A DNA stretch of 35,247 nucleotides from Fimbriiglobus sp. (GTDB taxonomy: Bacteria > Planctomycetota > Planctomycetia > Gemmatales > Gemmataceae). The notes beneath the pieces were generated by a model. The model had not been told where the DNA came from, did no database searches, and saw only the letters and a program-made list of their open reading frames with translations. The stretch lies in contig JANYHV010000076.1 of NCBI GenBank assembly GCA_025362195.1, positions 1 to 35,247 on the forward strand. The letters are read 5' to 3'. A program made the position numbers and the translations under genes. Of this stretch, positions 8,133 to 16,691 are shown piece after piece (positions within the stretch are counted from its first letter, which is position 1; each line of letters opens with the position of its first letter).

Positions 8133-9225
8133 TCGCTTCGAAGAAGGCCGTGAACCGGGCGACCATCGCCGCCCGGCCGTACTCCGCCGCGACGAACTCC
8201 CGAGCCGCCCGCCCGAACCGGCGGGCGGTTTCGGGCGCGGCAATTAACTCGCCGATGGCGCTCGCCATTAAAGCCACGTCGCCCGGCGGCACGATGCGGC
8301 CGCTCTCGCCGTCGGCGATGAGCCGGCGGTTCGCGCCCACGTCCGTCGCCACAATCGCCCGCCCCGCCGCCATGAATTCGAGCAGTGCGTTCGACATCCC
8401 CTCGCTGTGCGACGGCAGTACCGCCACGTCCATCGAGGCCAGAAATCCCGGCACGTCGGCGACACTGCCCAAGAATTTGAAGCGGTCGTCGAGGCCGAGT
8501 TCGGCGTGCAGGCGCTCCAGGTCGCGGCGCTGGTCGCCGTCGCCGGCGACCTCGAAGACCGCGTGCGGGTGCGCTGCTAAAACGAGCGCCGCCGCGCGCA
8601 TCAGCCCGTCGATGTTCTTCACCGGCCGCAGGTTGGCGAGGCAGCCGACGCGCATCACCCCCGGCCGGGCGAACGGCGGCGGCGCGGCGGCGAAGCGGTC
8701 GAGATCGACGCCGTTTTCGATGACGATGACCCGCGCCGAGTCGAGGCCGTCGGCGGCGATCAGGGCCTGCCGGCCGGTGTCGCTGTTGGTCAGCACGGCG
8801 TCCACCCACGGCCGGGCGGCGCGGTTCAACATTCGGTGCTTGCGGGTCAGCCAGTAGCCGAGGTTGTTGCGGACGCGGACGACCCGCCGCACGCCGCACA
8901 GCTTGGCCACCGGCAGCCCGAAGTACGCCGAATCGAGGAAGTAGAGCGTCGCCACGTCGGGCCGCTGTTCGCGCCAGAAGTGCCGCAACCGCAGGGCCGC
9001 GCGGGCGGCGTGCAGGCCGACGAGTTTCGTCACCCCGAGGCGGATGACCGGGCAGTCGGCCGGTTCCAGGTCGCGCGAACTGGCGGCCCGGCCGTCGAGC
9101 AGCACCAGCGACGGCGACACGCGGGTGCGGTCGAGGCCGCGGATCAGCGCGAGCAGTTGCGACTCGGTCCCGGCCCGGCTCAAAGCGTCGATCACGAACG
9201 ACACGGCGACCGGTTCACCCGGCAT
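8068..9225 (-). CDS. Glycosyltransferase family 4
   Basis: A 385-residue GT-B fold enzyme of the GT4 type. The N-terminal acceptor domain starts FVIDALSRAGTE; the C-terminal domain carries VIENGVDLDRF, VGCLANLRPVKN and the EX7E-type block SEGMSNALLEFMAAGRAIVA. It should transfer a nucleotide-activated sugar in surface polysaccharide or lipid synthesis; donor and acceptor cannot be told. ATG 9225 lies inside the upstream glycosyltransferase gene (11-nt overlap), so the two are probably translated together. The last ~20 codons run antisense over the end of the dihaem gene and look unconserved (SSPPGRGAGRPSAGL). Confidence 0.88.
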   Translation of the reverse strand: MPGEPVAVSFVIDALSRAGTESQLLALIRGLDRTRVSPSLVLLDGRAASSRDLEPADCPVIRLGVTKLVGLHAARAALRLRHFWREQRPDVATLYFLDSAYFGLPVAKLCGVRRVVRVRNNLGYWLTRKHRMLNRAARPWVDAVLTNSDTGRQALIAADGLDSARVIVIENGVDLDRFAAAPPPFARPGVMRVGCLANLRPVKNIDGLMRAAALVLAAHPHAVFEVAGDGDQRRDLERLHAELGLDDRFKFLGSVADVPGFLASMDVAVLPSHSEGMSNALLEFMAAGRAIVATDVGANRRLIADGESGRIVPPGDVALMASAIGELIAAPETARRFGRAAREFVAAEYGRAAMVARFTAFFEAITSAAGSSPPGRGAGRPSAGL

Positions 9226-10354
9226 GAGCGAGGCTCCGCGGTCCGACGAGGCGTTCGACGAGCCGCAGGTACGCGTCGGCCTGCGCGGCGAAGGTGAACT
9301 GCGTCCGCATCCGCTGCCGGCCGGCGTCGCCCATCGCCCGGCGCAGGTCGGCGTCGCCCAACAATTGTGTCGTGCGCGCGGCGAGCGCGACCGCGTCGCC
9401 CGGCGGGACGACGTAGCCGGTTTCGCCGTCGGCGATGACTTCGGGCACGCCGCCGACATCCGTGCCGACGACCGGCACCCCGGCGGCGCTCGCTTCGAGC
9501 AGGACGTTCGGCAAGCCCTCGGTGAACGACGACAGCACGACGACGTCCGCCCACGGCAAGTACCGGTCGAGGTCGGCCGTGAACCCCGGCAGTTGAAACC
9601 GCCCCGCCAAACCCCGCGCGGCGACTAAGGCCTCCAGCGCCGCCCGCTCGTCGCCCTCGCCGAACAGCACGAAGCCGACACCCGGGTCGGTCGCGCAGAC
9701 CCGCGCCGCCGCACCGATCAGGACGCCGAAGCCCTTCTCGGGGCTGAGCCGCCCGGCCGCGACGACGACCCGCGTGACGCCGGCTGACGGCGGAAACTGG
9801 CCGTGCAGTTTGGCGCAGTCCGCCGCGTCCGGCTCCGTCAAGGCGGCGAGGCGGGCGCTGTTGCGGATCGTCGTCGTCCGCCGCTCGGGGACGCCGCACG
9901 CCCGCACTTTCGCGGCCTGGCCTTCGGAGACGCTGACGACGTGGTCCATGAGCCGCAGGTGCCACTTGTCGAGCCGCGTGTAGGCCCGCATCTTGGGGCC
10001 TTCCCACGTCCAGCCGCGCGACACGGCGACCGCGGGAATCCCGACCCGCCGGGCCGCGAGCCGGCCGAGGATGTTCGACTTGTACCCGTGGCAAAGCAGC
10101 ACGTCGGCCGCCGACTCGCGCACCTCGGCGGCGACCTCGCGGACGGCCGCGCGGAAGTGCGGGGTGTCGTGGGTCAGGGTGCGGGCGGGGTACCCGTGGT
10201 CGCGCAGGACGCCGACGAACTCGGCACTCCGGCCGCCCTCGGGGAAGCTCAGAAAGCGAGATTCGACGTGCGGCGGCAGGGCCTCGGCCAGCCCGAGCAT
10301 CTGCCGCTCGGGGCCGCCGTAAAACGTACTCGCCGTGAGGTGGGTGATCCGCAT
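9215..10354 (-). CDS. Glycosyltransferase family 4
   Basis: A 379-residue GT4 enzyme, first of a two-gene unit. It begins MRITHLTASTFYGGPERQ, the glycine-rich acceptor-domain start of this family, and carries VVAAGRLSPEKGF, FGEGDERAALE and the EX7E-type TEGLPNVLLEASAAGVPVV followed by GTDVGGVPEVI. The activity should resemble that of its downstream neighbour, but the two are only distantly alike, so they probably add different sugars. ATG 10354 is chosen; the codon before it is TTG. A GATAAA hexamer at 10368-10363 (reverse) is a possible -10 box very close to the start, with no good -35. Confidence 0.88.
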   Translation of the reverse strand: MRITHLTASTFYGGPERQMLGLAEALPPHVESRFLSFPEGGRSAEFVGVLRDHGYPARTLTHDTPHFRAAVREVAAEVRESAADVLLCHGYKSNILGRLAARRVGIPAVAVSRGWTWEGPKMRAYTRLDKWHLRLMDHVVSVSEGQAAKVRACGVPERRTTTIRNSARLAALTEPDAADCAKLHGQFPPSAGVTRVVVAAGRLSPEKGFGVLIGAAARVCATDPGVGFVLFGEGDERAALEALVAARGLAGRFQLPGFTADLDRYLPWADVVVLSSFTEGLPNVLLEASAAGVPVVGTDVGGVPEVIADGETGYVVPPGDAVALAARTTQLLGDADLRRAMGDAGRQRMRTQFTFAAQADAYLRLVERLVGPRSLAHAG

Positions 10355-10393
10355 CAACGGAGTTTATCGCGGGCCGGTCCGTGGCGTCGAGGC

Positions 10394-10544
10394 CAATCCC
10401 GGCGAGCGGCGGCGCGTCAACCCGCCGGCCCGGCCTGGAATGGGAAGTCATCACCCGGGCGAAGTTTCGGGCGCTCGTTGGGCGGCAGTCACTGGCATTC
10501 CAGGCCGGACCGGCGGGCTGACGCACCGCCGCTCGCCGGGATTG
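10394..10544. repeat. 151-bp inverted-repeat element, 49-bp arms
   Basis: The left arm 10394-10442 pairs with 10496-10544, with three mismatches in 49 positions, around a 53-nt loop. The arms begin CAATCCCGGCGAGCGGCGG. It occupies most of the gap between the mqnE 3' end and the upstream glycosyltransferase start, and carries no gene. Its origin is unknown; it could be a non-autonomous mobile repeat. Confidence 0.9.
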
Positions 10545-10572
10545 TCGCCAAGATTCGCCTGCGGCAGGGCCG

Positions 10573-11700
10573 TTACACCAGCGCCAGTCGCCGGCCGGTC
10601 GTCCGGGGCGCGGCGGGCGCGCGGACGACGCGGTGGTACAGGGTGTCGCGCTCGACGGGGTCGCGGCCGGCTTCGACGATGAGTTGCCGGAGGTCGGCGA
10701 CGGTCAATTCTTGCGGGCTTTCGCTGCCGGCCTCGTGGTAGATCTTTTCGTGGACGACGGTGCCGTCGATGTCGTCGGCTCCGTAGCTCTGCGCGATCTG
10801 CGCGATCTTCATCGTCAACATGATCCAGTACGCTTTGATGTGCGGGAAGTTGTCCAGCATGATGCGGCTGACCGCCATCGTGCGGAGGTCCATGATCCCG
10901 GACGGCTTGGGGATGTGCGACAGGCGCGTGTTGTCCGGGTGGAAGGCGAGCGGGATCATCGTCTGGAAGCCGCCGGTCTCGTCCTGGAGCGTGCGCAGTT
11001 GCAGCAGGTGGTCGATGCGGTGCTCGGCCGTCTCGATGTGGCCGTACAGCATCGTCGCGTTGGACCGCAGCCCGGCATCGTGCGCGGCCCGGTGGATCTT
11101 CAACCACTCGGACCCGTCGGCCTTGTGCTCGCAGAGTTGGGACCGCACGCTCGGCTCGAAGATCTCGGCCCCGCCGCCGGGCAGGCTGCCCAACCCGGCG
11201 TCCTTCATCTCGGCGATGAGGTCGCCGATGGGCCGCTTCGTGAGCCGCTGGAACCAGTCCCACTCGACCGCCGTCCAGGCCTTCAAGTGCAGGTCGGGGT
11301 AGTGGCCGTGGATGAGCGACAGGATGCCCTTGTACCAGGCGAACGGCTTCTGGTGGTGCAGCCCGCCGACGATGTGCAACTCGGTCGCCCCGGCCTCCGT
11401 GGCGTTGCGGGCGCGCTCCAGAATCTGCTCGTCCGACATGACGTAGCCGCGGTCGGACTTCAGGTCGGCCCGGAACGCGCAAAAGTTGCACCGGTAGACG
11501 CAAACATTGGTCGGGTTGAGGTGCTGGTTGACGTTGTAATAGGTGACGTTGCCGTTCTTCGCCTCGCGGACGAAGTTGGCCATTTCCCCGAGCGTCGCCA
11601 AATCGGCGTGCCGGTCGAGGTACACGCCGTCGTCGAAGCTCAGGCGTTGGCCGGCGAACACCTTGTCGCGCAGGGTGAGGGTTCGTGTGGCGTCGGTCAT
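10573..11700 (-). CDS. mqnE: Aminofutalosine synthase (radical SAM)
   Basis: A 375-residue radical-SAM enzyme. The [4Fe-4S] ligands are Cys67, Cys71 and Cys74 in CVYRCNFC. The blocks ELHIVGGLHH, KAWTAVEWDWF, LPGGGAEIF and ATMLYGHIET distinguish MqnE from its paralogue MqnC. It joins SAM-derived adenosyl radical to 3-[(1-carboxyvinyl)oxy]benzoate to give aminodeoxyfutalosine, an early step of the futalosine menaquinone route. No other mqn gene lies in the window. The ATG at 11700 is preferred to a TTG at 11730. Inverted-repeat elements flank both ends of the gene, and a possible promoter lies at 11730-11758. Confidence 0.9.
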   Translation of the reverse strand: MTDATRTLTLRDKVFAGQRLSFDDGVYLDRHADLATLGEMANFVREAKNGNVTYYNVNQHLNPTNVCVYRCNFCAFRADLKSDRGYVMSDEQILERARNATEAGATELHIVGGLHHQKPFAWYKGILSLIHGHYPDLHLKAWTAVEWDWFQRLTKRPIGDLIAEMKDAGLGSLPGGGAEIFEPSVRSQLCEHKADGSEWLKIHRAAHDAGLRSNATMLYGHIETAEHRIDHLLQLRTLQDETGGFQTMIPLAFHPDNTRLSHIPKPSGIMDLRTMAVSRIMLDNFPHIKAYWIMLTMKIAQIAQSYGADDIDGTVVHEKIYHEAGSESPQELTVADLRQLIVEAGRDPVERDTLYHRVVRAPAAPRTTGRRLALV

Positions 11701-11729
11701 GGTCGGGAACCCCTGAGTCTGGATGCTCA

Positions 11730-11758
11730 ACTAACCGCCGGAGCGGAAGAATTTTCAC
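11730..11758 (-). promoter_or_regulatory. Candidate mqnE promoter, -35 box at the edge of a repeat
   Basis: On the reverse strand GTGAAA (11758-11753), 17 nt, GTTAGT (11735-11730), about 30 nt before ATG 11700. Five of the six -35 bases belong to the terminal bases of the inverted repeat 11754-11872. Confidence 0.4.
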
Positions 11759-11872
11759 CGCAGAGGGCACTTGAGGGCGCGGAGAAAGACAAAGCACGAG
11801 AGCAAAACCCGGAGTGGATTTCAGCTCGATTCGGTGCCTTTCTCCGCGCCCTCAAGTGCCCTCTGCGGTGAA
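11754..11872. repeat. 119-bp inverted-repeat element with perfect 35-bp arms
   Basis: Arms 11754-11788 and 11838-11872 are exact reverse complements, around a 49-nt loop. They begin TTCACCGCAGAGGGCACTTG. It lies between the 3' end of sppA and the start of mqnE, both on the reverse strand, so it would be transcribed as a long hairpin behind sppA. It could act as a terminator or mRNA stabiliser, or be a mobile palindrome. Confidence 0.93.
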
Positions 11873-11887
11873 TCGGTTTACAATTGC

Positions 11888-13711
11888 CTACTTCCACTCG
11901 ATCATGAACGGCATCAGCATTTTCACGGGGTCGTTGGCCGTGTTCAGCACCGGGGCGGCCATTTTCATGGCCTTTTCGGCACCGGGGATGGCCCGCAGCG
12001 CGCCGAACGGCGAGCCGAAGTCGCCGTCGGCGAACTTGTCGAAGAAGCTGCCGCCCTTGGGCAGTTGGTACAGTTCCATCTCGGTCGCCGGGTCGATCTT
12101 GGCCAGGGTCTTGGCGTAGGCGATGGCGTCGTCGATGGTGCCCAACTCGTCGATCAGGCCGGCCGCCTTGGCCTGCCGGCCGGTCCAGACGCGGCCGCCG
12201 GCCAGGGACAGGAGCTTGGCCCGGTCCATGTCCACGCCCGCGGCCTTGCGGCCTTCCAGGCCCTTGTCGATGAACTGGTCGTAAATCTCCTCGATCGTCG
12301 CCGTCATCGCCTTCCGCTCGGACTCGCTCCAGGCGAAGGTCGTCGAGTTCACGCCCGAGTTCTTGCCCTTGCTGATGACGACCGTCTTCAAGCCCGCGAA
12401 CTCTTCGAGGCCGCCGGTGACGAGCTTCAGGCCGAACACGCCGATCGAGCCGGTCACGGTCCCCGGCTCGGCGAAAATCTTCTTGGCGTGCATCGCCACG
12501 TAGTACCCGCCGCTGGCCGCCACGTCGCCCATGCTCGCCACGACCGGCTTGGTGCAGGTCTTGGTCGCGCGCCAGATCATGTCGCTGGCCAACGCCGAGC
12601 CGCCCGGGCTGTCGATGCGGAGGACGATCGCCTTGACCGTCGGGTTCTTCTCGGCGTCCTGGATCGCCTTGACGATGGTCTCGGACCCGACGCTGCTACC
12701 GCCCATGAGCGGGTTGACGCCGCCCTTGCCCGACGCGATGCCGCCGATGATGTAAATCACGGCGATCTTCGGCTCCTTCGACTCCTTCTTCTTGGCCGGG
12801 CTGAGGGCTTCGAGGAGCTTGAACGGGTTCGAGAAGTCGGCTTCTTTCGCCGCGGCCTTGCCGTAGTTTTCGACGATCCGCACGTCCTCGACGCCGAGTT
12901 GCTTCTTGAACAGGGCCGGCAGTTGGTCCTGGTACGCGAGGGTATCGACGAGGCCCAGTTCCTTCGCCTTCTTGGCCGTGAACGGCCCCTGGTCGATGAC
13001 CGCCTTGACCTGGTCGGCGTCCCACTTCTGGGCCGGCCGGCCCTTGAGGATCGCCCCGACGACTTCGTTGTCGTAGCTGTCGCCCAGGATGCTCTCGATC
13101 TGCTCGCGGTTCTCCTTCGACATGGTGTCGGTCAGGTACGGCTCGACGGCGCTCTTGTAGTTGCCCATCTTCAACACGTCGGCCTTGAGCTTCAGGAAGT
13201 CGAGGGTGTTCTTGTAGTACGTGACCTCGGCCCGGAGGCCGTACACCGACAGGCCGCCGGACTCGGGCAGGACGACCGCGTCGCAGCACAGCGCGACGAG
13301 GTACGCCTTGGCGCTCATCTCCTCGGCGAACGCGGTCACCTTCTTGCCGGACTTGCGGAAGTCGGCCAGGGCGACGCGGACCTCGTTCAGCTTGCCGAAC
13401 CCGACGGTCAGGTCGCCGAGTTCGAGGTACAGGGCCTTGACGCGGTCGTCCTTGCCGGCCTTGCGGATCCGGTCGAGTTTGGCGCGGAGGTTCTCGGCCG
13501 GCGCGCCGAACAGGGAGTCGCCGACGGGGGCCTCGTCGAGGCCGCCGCTGAGCTTGATGTGCGCGACCCGGGCCGCCTTGGTGTCGTCCTTCTTGTCCGC
13601 CTCGTCCTTCTTGGCGGCGGGCGGCGCGTCGGCCTTCTTCGGCTCGTCGGCCCGGGCCGGCAGGGCCAGCAGGGCGACCGCGGCGGACAGCGTGAACAAT
13701 CGACGGAGCAT
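11888..13711 (-). CDS. sppA: Signal peptide peptidase SppA, long (67K) type
   Basis: A 607-residue serine protease of the tandem-domain SppA form (E. coli type) that degrades cleaved signal peptides at the membrane. The catalytic Lys is K186 in MGNYKSAVEP and the nucleophile is Ser400 in GDVAASGGYY, the two sitting in the N- and C-terminal repeats as in E. coli (K209/S409). RIDSPGGSALASD (365-377) is the oxyanion region. The N-terminus (MLRRLFTLSAAVALLALPARA) is a cleavable-looking signal sequence followed by a Lys/Asp/Ala-rich linker, so the enzyme may be released to the periplasm and not membrane-anchored. A promoter is proposed at 13778-13806. A long hairpin follows the stop. Confidence 0.93.
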   Translation of the reverse strand: MLRRLFTLSAAVALLALPARADEPKKADAPPAAKKDEADKKDDTKAARVAHIKLSGGLDEAPVGDSLFGAPAENLRAKLDRIRKAGKDDRVKALYLELGDLTVGFGKLNEVRVALADFRKSGKKVTAFAEEMSAKAYLVALCCDAVVLPESGGLSVYGLRAEVTYYKNTLDFLKLKADVLKMGNYKSAVEPYLTDTMSKENREQIESILGDSYDNEVVGAILKGRPAQKWDADQVKAVIDQGPFTAKKAKELGLVDTLAYQDQLPALFKKQLGVEDVRIVENYGKAAAKEADFSNPFKLLEALSPAKKKESKEPKIAVIYIIGGIASGKGGVNPLMGGSSVGSETIVKAIQDAEKNPTVKAIVLRIDSPGGSALASDMIWRATKTCTKPVVASMGDVAASGGYYVAMHAKKIFAEPGTVTGSIGVFGLKLVTGGLEEFAGLKTVVISKGKNSGVNSTTFAWSESERKAMTATIEEIYDQFIDKGLEGRKAAGVDMDRAKLLSLAGGRVWTGRQAKAAGLIDELGTIDDAIAYAKTLAKIDPATEMELYQLPKGGSFFDKFADGDFGSPFGALRAIPGAEKAMKMAAPVLNTANDPVKMLMPFMIEWK

Positions 13712-13777
13712 GGAGAATCCCTCGTCAAGGAGTGTGGAACCGCGGTTGGGCTTTACCCAGTTTGCGTCGCCGTGGTA

Positions 13778-13806
13778 ATTCTAGTTCGCCGCGGGGGGTA
13801 AGTCGA
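13778..13806 (-). promoter_or_regulatory. Candidate sppA promoter
   Basis: On the reverse strand TCGACT (13806-13801), 17 nt, TAGAAT (13783-13778), giving a leader of about 60 nt. A forward-strand TTACCC (13753-13758), 17 nt, TAATTC (13776-13781) for the divergent gene would overlap it almost completely. Confidence 0.45.
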
Positions 13807-13835
13807 TTTCACGTGGCCGACGGAAGGGCCGGATT

Positions 13836-15422
13836 ATGCGATTTTTGGCACTGCTCGCTCTGACCGTCGTCGCGTCCGGCGGCTTCGCCCAGGACCCCGA
13901 CGACGAGCCGTTCATCGACCCGGAGGTCACGCCGGCGCAGTTCACGCAACCGGGCCGGGTCGCGCCGCCGGGCGAGTCCGGCGGGTCCGGGGAGGTCGCC
14001 GACCCGGCCACGCCGGTCGTCCGCATCCAGGTCCGCGCGCCCGCCCACCTGGCCCCCGGCAAGCCGCTGATTTACCGCATCCTCGTGTCGAACACGTCCG
14101 GCGCGACGGCGTACCGGGTCGATGTCCGCCACCCGATCCCCGACGGCGTCGCCCCCGGCCCCCTCGCGGAGCCGAAGCCCGATGCCTCGACGGTCAAGGA
14201 AATGACCTGGAAGTTCGCCGAGTTGAAGCCGGGCGCGACGAAGGAGATCACCGTCACCTACGCGATGCTCCCCGACGCCAAGAGCGTGACCGCGAAGGCG
14301 TTCGTCGGCTTCGAACACGGCCAGTCGGTGACGACCGAGCACGAGAAGCCGAAGGTGACGATCAAGAAGTTCGCCCCGGACAAGGCCGTCGGCACCGAGC
14401 CGATCGCCGTCCGCGTGCAGGTCACCAACACCAGCCGCGTGACGGTCAAGAACATCGACGTGGTCGAGGACATCTCGAAGGGCTTCGAGTACGTCGCGGA
14501 CACCGACAGCGAGCCGACGAACGTCCCCGGCCAGCGGAGTTGGCGGATCAAGGAACTCGCCCCGGGCCAGTCGCGGACCATTGAGTACCGCGTGCGGGCC
14601 AAGGGCAAGCCGGGCGGCGACTTCACGACCACGTCGAACGTCAAGTCCGGCGACGTGCAGGGGATCACGGAGCCGGCCAAGAGCGTCACCCGGGTGATGA
14701 CGCCCGACCTGAAACTCGACGTGACCGGCCCGGCCACGCAGTCATTGGGCGAGCCGGGCGAGTACACCATCGCCGTGACGAACACCGGCAACACGACCTT
14801 GAACAGCGTCCGCGTCGTCGCCGACGTGCCGGCCGACTGCACCGTCAAGCGGCTGACCAACGGCGGCCAACGGACCCGCGACCAGCTCGTCTGGGACGTG
14901 CCGACCGACCGCAAGAACGGCCCCCTCGGGCCGGGCGAAACGTCGCAAGTCCGCTTCACCCTCGTCGGCAGCCGGGCCGGGGCGAAGAAGGTGGCCGTGA
15001 ACGCCGACGGCGGCCGCGGGGTCGAGCAGGCGAAGACCGTGACGACGACCTTCACCGGGGTCGCGGCGCTCAAGTACGAGGTCGATTTGGAGCCGGGCGT
15101 CGTCGTCGCCGGCAAGCAAGCGGTCGTCAAGTACCGCGTCCGCAACACGGGGTCCGAGGCGGCGAAGAACGTCGTCTTGCGCATCAAGTTGCCGCCCGAA
15201 GTCGAGGCCAAGCAGGTCACGCCGGCGAAGTACAACGCGACGACGGGCGAGACGGTCTTCGACCCGCAGACGGTCCTCGCCGGGGACGACGTGATCTACG
15301 CCGTGACGTACCTGGCCCGCACCCCCGGCCGGGCCGCGTTCGTCTTCAAGCTGTCGTCGGACGGGGACGCGAAGCCGCTGACGGCCGAGAAGAGCGTGCA
15401 GATCGAGGCGGCGAGTCCGTAA
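13836..15422 (+). CDS. Exported DUF11-repeat protein
   Basis: A 528-residue protein with a signal peptide (MRFLALLALTVVASGGFAQ) and about four Ig-like DUF11 / CARDB-type repeats. Each repeat begins like VRVQVTNTSRVTVKN, YTIAVTNTGNTTLNSV or VKYRVRNTGSEAAKNV and contains the marks LAPGQSRTIEY or LGPGETSQVRF. These domains serve as spacers or adhesive stalks in surface proteins. There is no C-terminal anchor or sorting signal, so it is either periplasmic or attached by other means. A GGAAGGG ribosome-binding site precedes ATG 13836. The next gene begins 10 nt after the stop. Its specific role is unknown. Confidence 0.85.
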   Translation: MRFLALLALTVVASGGFAQDPDDEPFIDPEVTPAQFTQPGRVAPPGESGGSGEVADPATPVVRIQVRAPAHLAPGKPLIYRILVSNTSGATAYRVDVRHPIPDGVAPGPLAEPKPDASTVKEMTWKFAELKPGATKEITVTYAMLPDAKSVTAKAFVGFEHGQSVTTEHEKPKVTIKKFAPDKAVGTEPIAVRVQVTNTSRVTVKNIDVVEDISKGFEYVADTDSEPTNVPGQRSWRIKELAPGQSRTIEYRVRAKGKPGGDFTTTSNVKSGDVQGITEPAKSVTRVMTPDLKLDVTGPATQSLGEPGEYTIAVTNTGNTTLNSVRVVADVPADCTVKRLTNGGQRTRDQLVWDVPTDRKNGPLGPGETSQVRFTLVGSRAGAKKVAVNADGGRGVEQAKTVTTTFTGVAALKYEVDLEPGVVVAGKQAVVKYRVRNTGSEAAKNVVLRIKLPPEVEAKQVTPAKYNATTGETVFDPQTVLAGDDVIYAVTYLARTPGRAAFVFKLSSDGDAKPLTAEKSVQIEAASP

Positions 15423-15432
15423 AGTAGTCGCC

Positions 15433-16233
15433 ATGCCGCAGCCGCCGTTCGACCCCAGCCGCCGGGACCAGCACCACACGCCGACGCCGGCCGCCGAGCG
15501 CGAGTTCGGCGTCGCCTTCCCCGGCCGGGTCGTCGCCGCCGGCCTGTGGACGCAGACCGCGCTCAAGGCGATGCCGGCTGACGGCCCGTTGAACTGGCGC
15601 GACCTGTTCGGCCGGGACGCCCCCGTGGTGATCGACCTCGGCTGCGGCAACGGCCGCTACCTGATCGGCAGCGCCCTCGCCCGACCGACGCACGACCACT
15701 TCGGCACCGACATTTTGCCGGTCGTCATCCGCTACGCCCGCAAGCGGGGCAACCAGCGCGGCCTGCCGAACCTCAAGTTCGCCGTGCTGGGCGGGCACGA
15801 ACTGCTCGAAAAGTTCGTCGCCCCCGGGAGCGTGGACGAAATCCACTGCTACCACCCGCAGCCGTTCTACGACCCCGCGCAGGTCCACCGCCGGCTCGTC
15901 ACGCCGACCTTCCTGGCCCTCGTCCACCGCACGTTGAAGCCCGGTGGCACGTTCGTGGTCCAGACCGACAACCCGGGCTACTGGAAGTACCTGCGGGCGG
16001 TGACCCCCGTCTTCTTCGACTTCCGCGAGGAGGCCGGCCGCTGGCCGGACGCGCCGAAGGGCCGCACCCGCCGGGAGATCATCGCCCTGAAGACGCACCT
16101 GCCCGTCTTCCGCGGCCACGGCACGGCGAAGCCCGGCCTGGGCGAGACCGACGCCGTGGCGCTGGCCGAAAGCCTTCCCCCGCCGACGTTCGACGCCGAC
16201 CGCCGGCTGCGCGACCTGGACCGATTGGCGTAA
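15433..16233 (+). CDS. TrmB-like SAM-dependent methyltransferase
   Basis: A 266-residue class I methyltransferase. VIDLGCGNGRYLIG is the SAM-binding motif I. The blocks LPNLKFAVLGGHELLEKF, SVDEIHCYHPQPFYDP, RRLVTPTFLALVHRTLKPGG and VQTDNPGYWKYL align in order with tRNA (guanine-46-N7) methyltransferase TrmB. However, the family's substrate block (roughly NFPDPWPKxRHxKRR) is replaced by CYHPQPFYDPAQVHRR, losing the usual Asp and Trp, and an N-terminal extension of about 60 residues is present. It may still methylate tRNA or may have another substrate. It starts 10 nt after the DUF11 gene and is probably cotranscribed with it. Confidence 0.7.
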   Translation: MPQPPFDPSRRDQHHTPTPAAEREFGVAFPGRVVAAGLWTQTALKAMPADGPLNWRDLFGRDAPVVIDLGCGNGRYLIGSALARPTHDHFGTDILPVVIRYARKRGNQRGLPNLKFAVLGGHELLEKFVAPGSVDEIHCYHPQPFYDPAQVHRRLVTPTFLALVHRTLKPGGTFVVQTDNPGYWKYLRAVTPVFFDFREEAGRWPDAPKGRTRREIIALKTHLPVFRGHGTAKPGLGETDAVALAESLPPPTFDADRRLRDLDRLA

Positions 16234-16251
16234 AAGTGTCGAATCCGGGCT

Positions 16252-16279
16252 TTGCCGACTTGCCGGGACGCGATAAGGT
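16252..16279 (+). promoter_or_regulatory. Candidate rpsU promoter
   Basis: TTGCCG (16252-16257), 16 nt, TAAGGT (16274-16279), giving a leader of about 50 nt before ATG 16336 that contains an AAGGGG ribosome-binding site. Confidence 0.5.
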
Positions 16280-16335
16280 GTGGCATTGGCAAAAACTCTG
16301 AGCGAGCCTTCGGGCGACTGTCATAAGGGGCTGGA

Positions 16336-16533
16336 ATGGGTTTGCGGATGCGGGTTCACGACAAGGAACCGATCGGACAGGCACTGCGTCGCTTCAAGAA
16401 GCTGATCGAGCGGAGCGGGATGCAGAAGGAACTGCGCGCGCACCAGTACTACGAGAAGCCGTGCGAGCAACGCCGCCGCGCCGAAGTCCGCAAGCAAAAG
16501 GCCGCCCGCAAAGCCTCCCTCGGCCGCGCGTAA
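16336..16533 (+). CDS. rpsU: 30S ribosomal protein bS21
   Basis: A 65-residue basic protein, the usual length for bS21. It carries the family pattern VHDKEPIGQALRRFKKLIERSG, then YYEKPCEQRRRAE and a Lys/Arg-rich tail. bS21 binds the 30S platform near the anti-Shine-Dalgarno region and takes part in initiation. It stands alone, with its own promoter-like sequence, a good ribosome-binding site (AAGGGG, 7 nt before ATG) and a terminator 20 nt after the stop, so it appears to be a monocistronic unit. Confidence 0.95.
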   Translation: MGLRMRVHDKEPIGQALRRFKKLIERSGMQKELRAHQYYEKPCEQRRRAEVRKQKAARKASLGRA

Positions 16534-16552
16534 CCCGCCGACCGACCACGAC

Positions 16553-16585
16553 ACCCCGCCGGGCCAGCGCCCGCGCGGGGTTTTC
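16553..16585 (+). terminator. Intrinsic terminator of rpsU
   Basis: ACCCCGC (16553-16559) pairs with GCGGGGT (16575-16581), extended inside by CGGG/CCCG with one bulge, followed by a short T run (TTTT, 16581-16584). Confidence 0.8.
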
Positions 16586-16691
16586 GCGTTTGAAAGCAGA
16601 CTTCAAGTTGGTGTCGAGGATACTTTCCACCTACGAACCTCTCGAAACCCTGCGCTCGGCGAGTACGCCTCCGCCATCGTGACAGGCTGGT

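Noticed and set aside
10443-10495. Loop of the 151-bp element as a possible small RNA or intrinsic terminator
   Set aside because: No T run, no promoter and no conserved loop could be shown from a single copy.
11771-13801. 676-codon open frame on the plus strand
   Set aside because: Antisense to sppA, with the repetitive Val/Gly/Leu/Asp composition typical of shadows.
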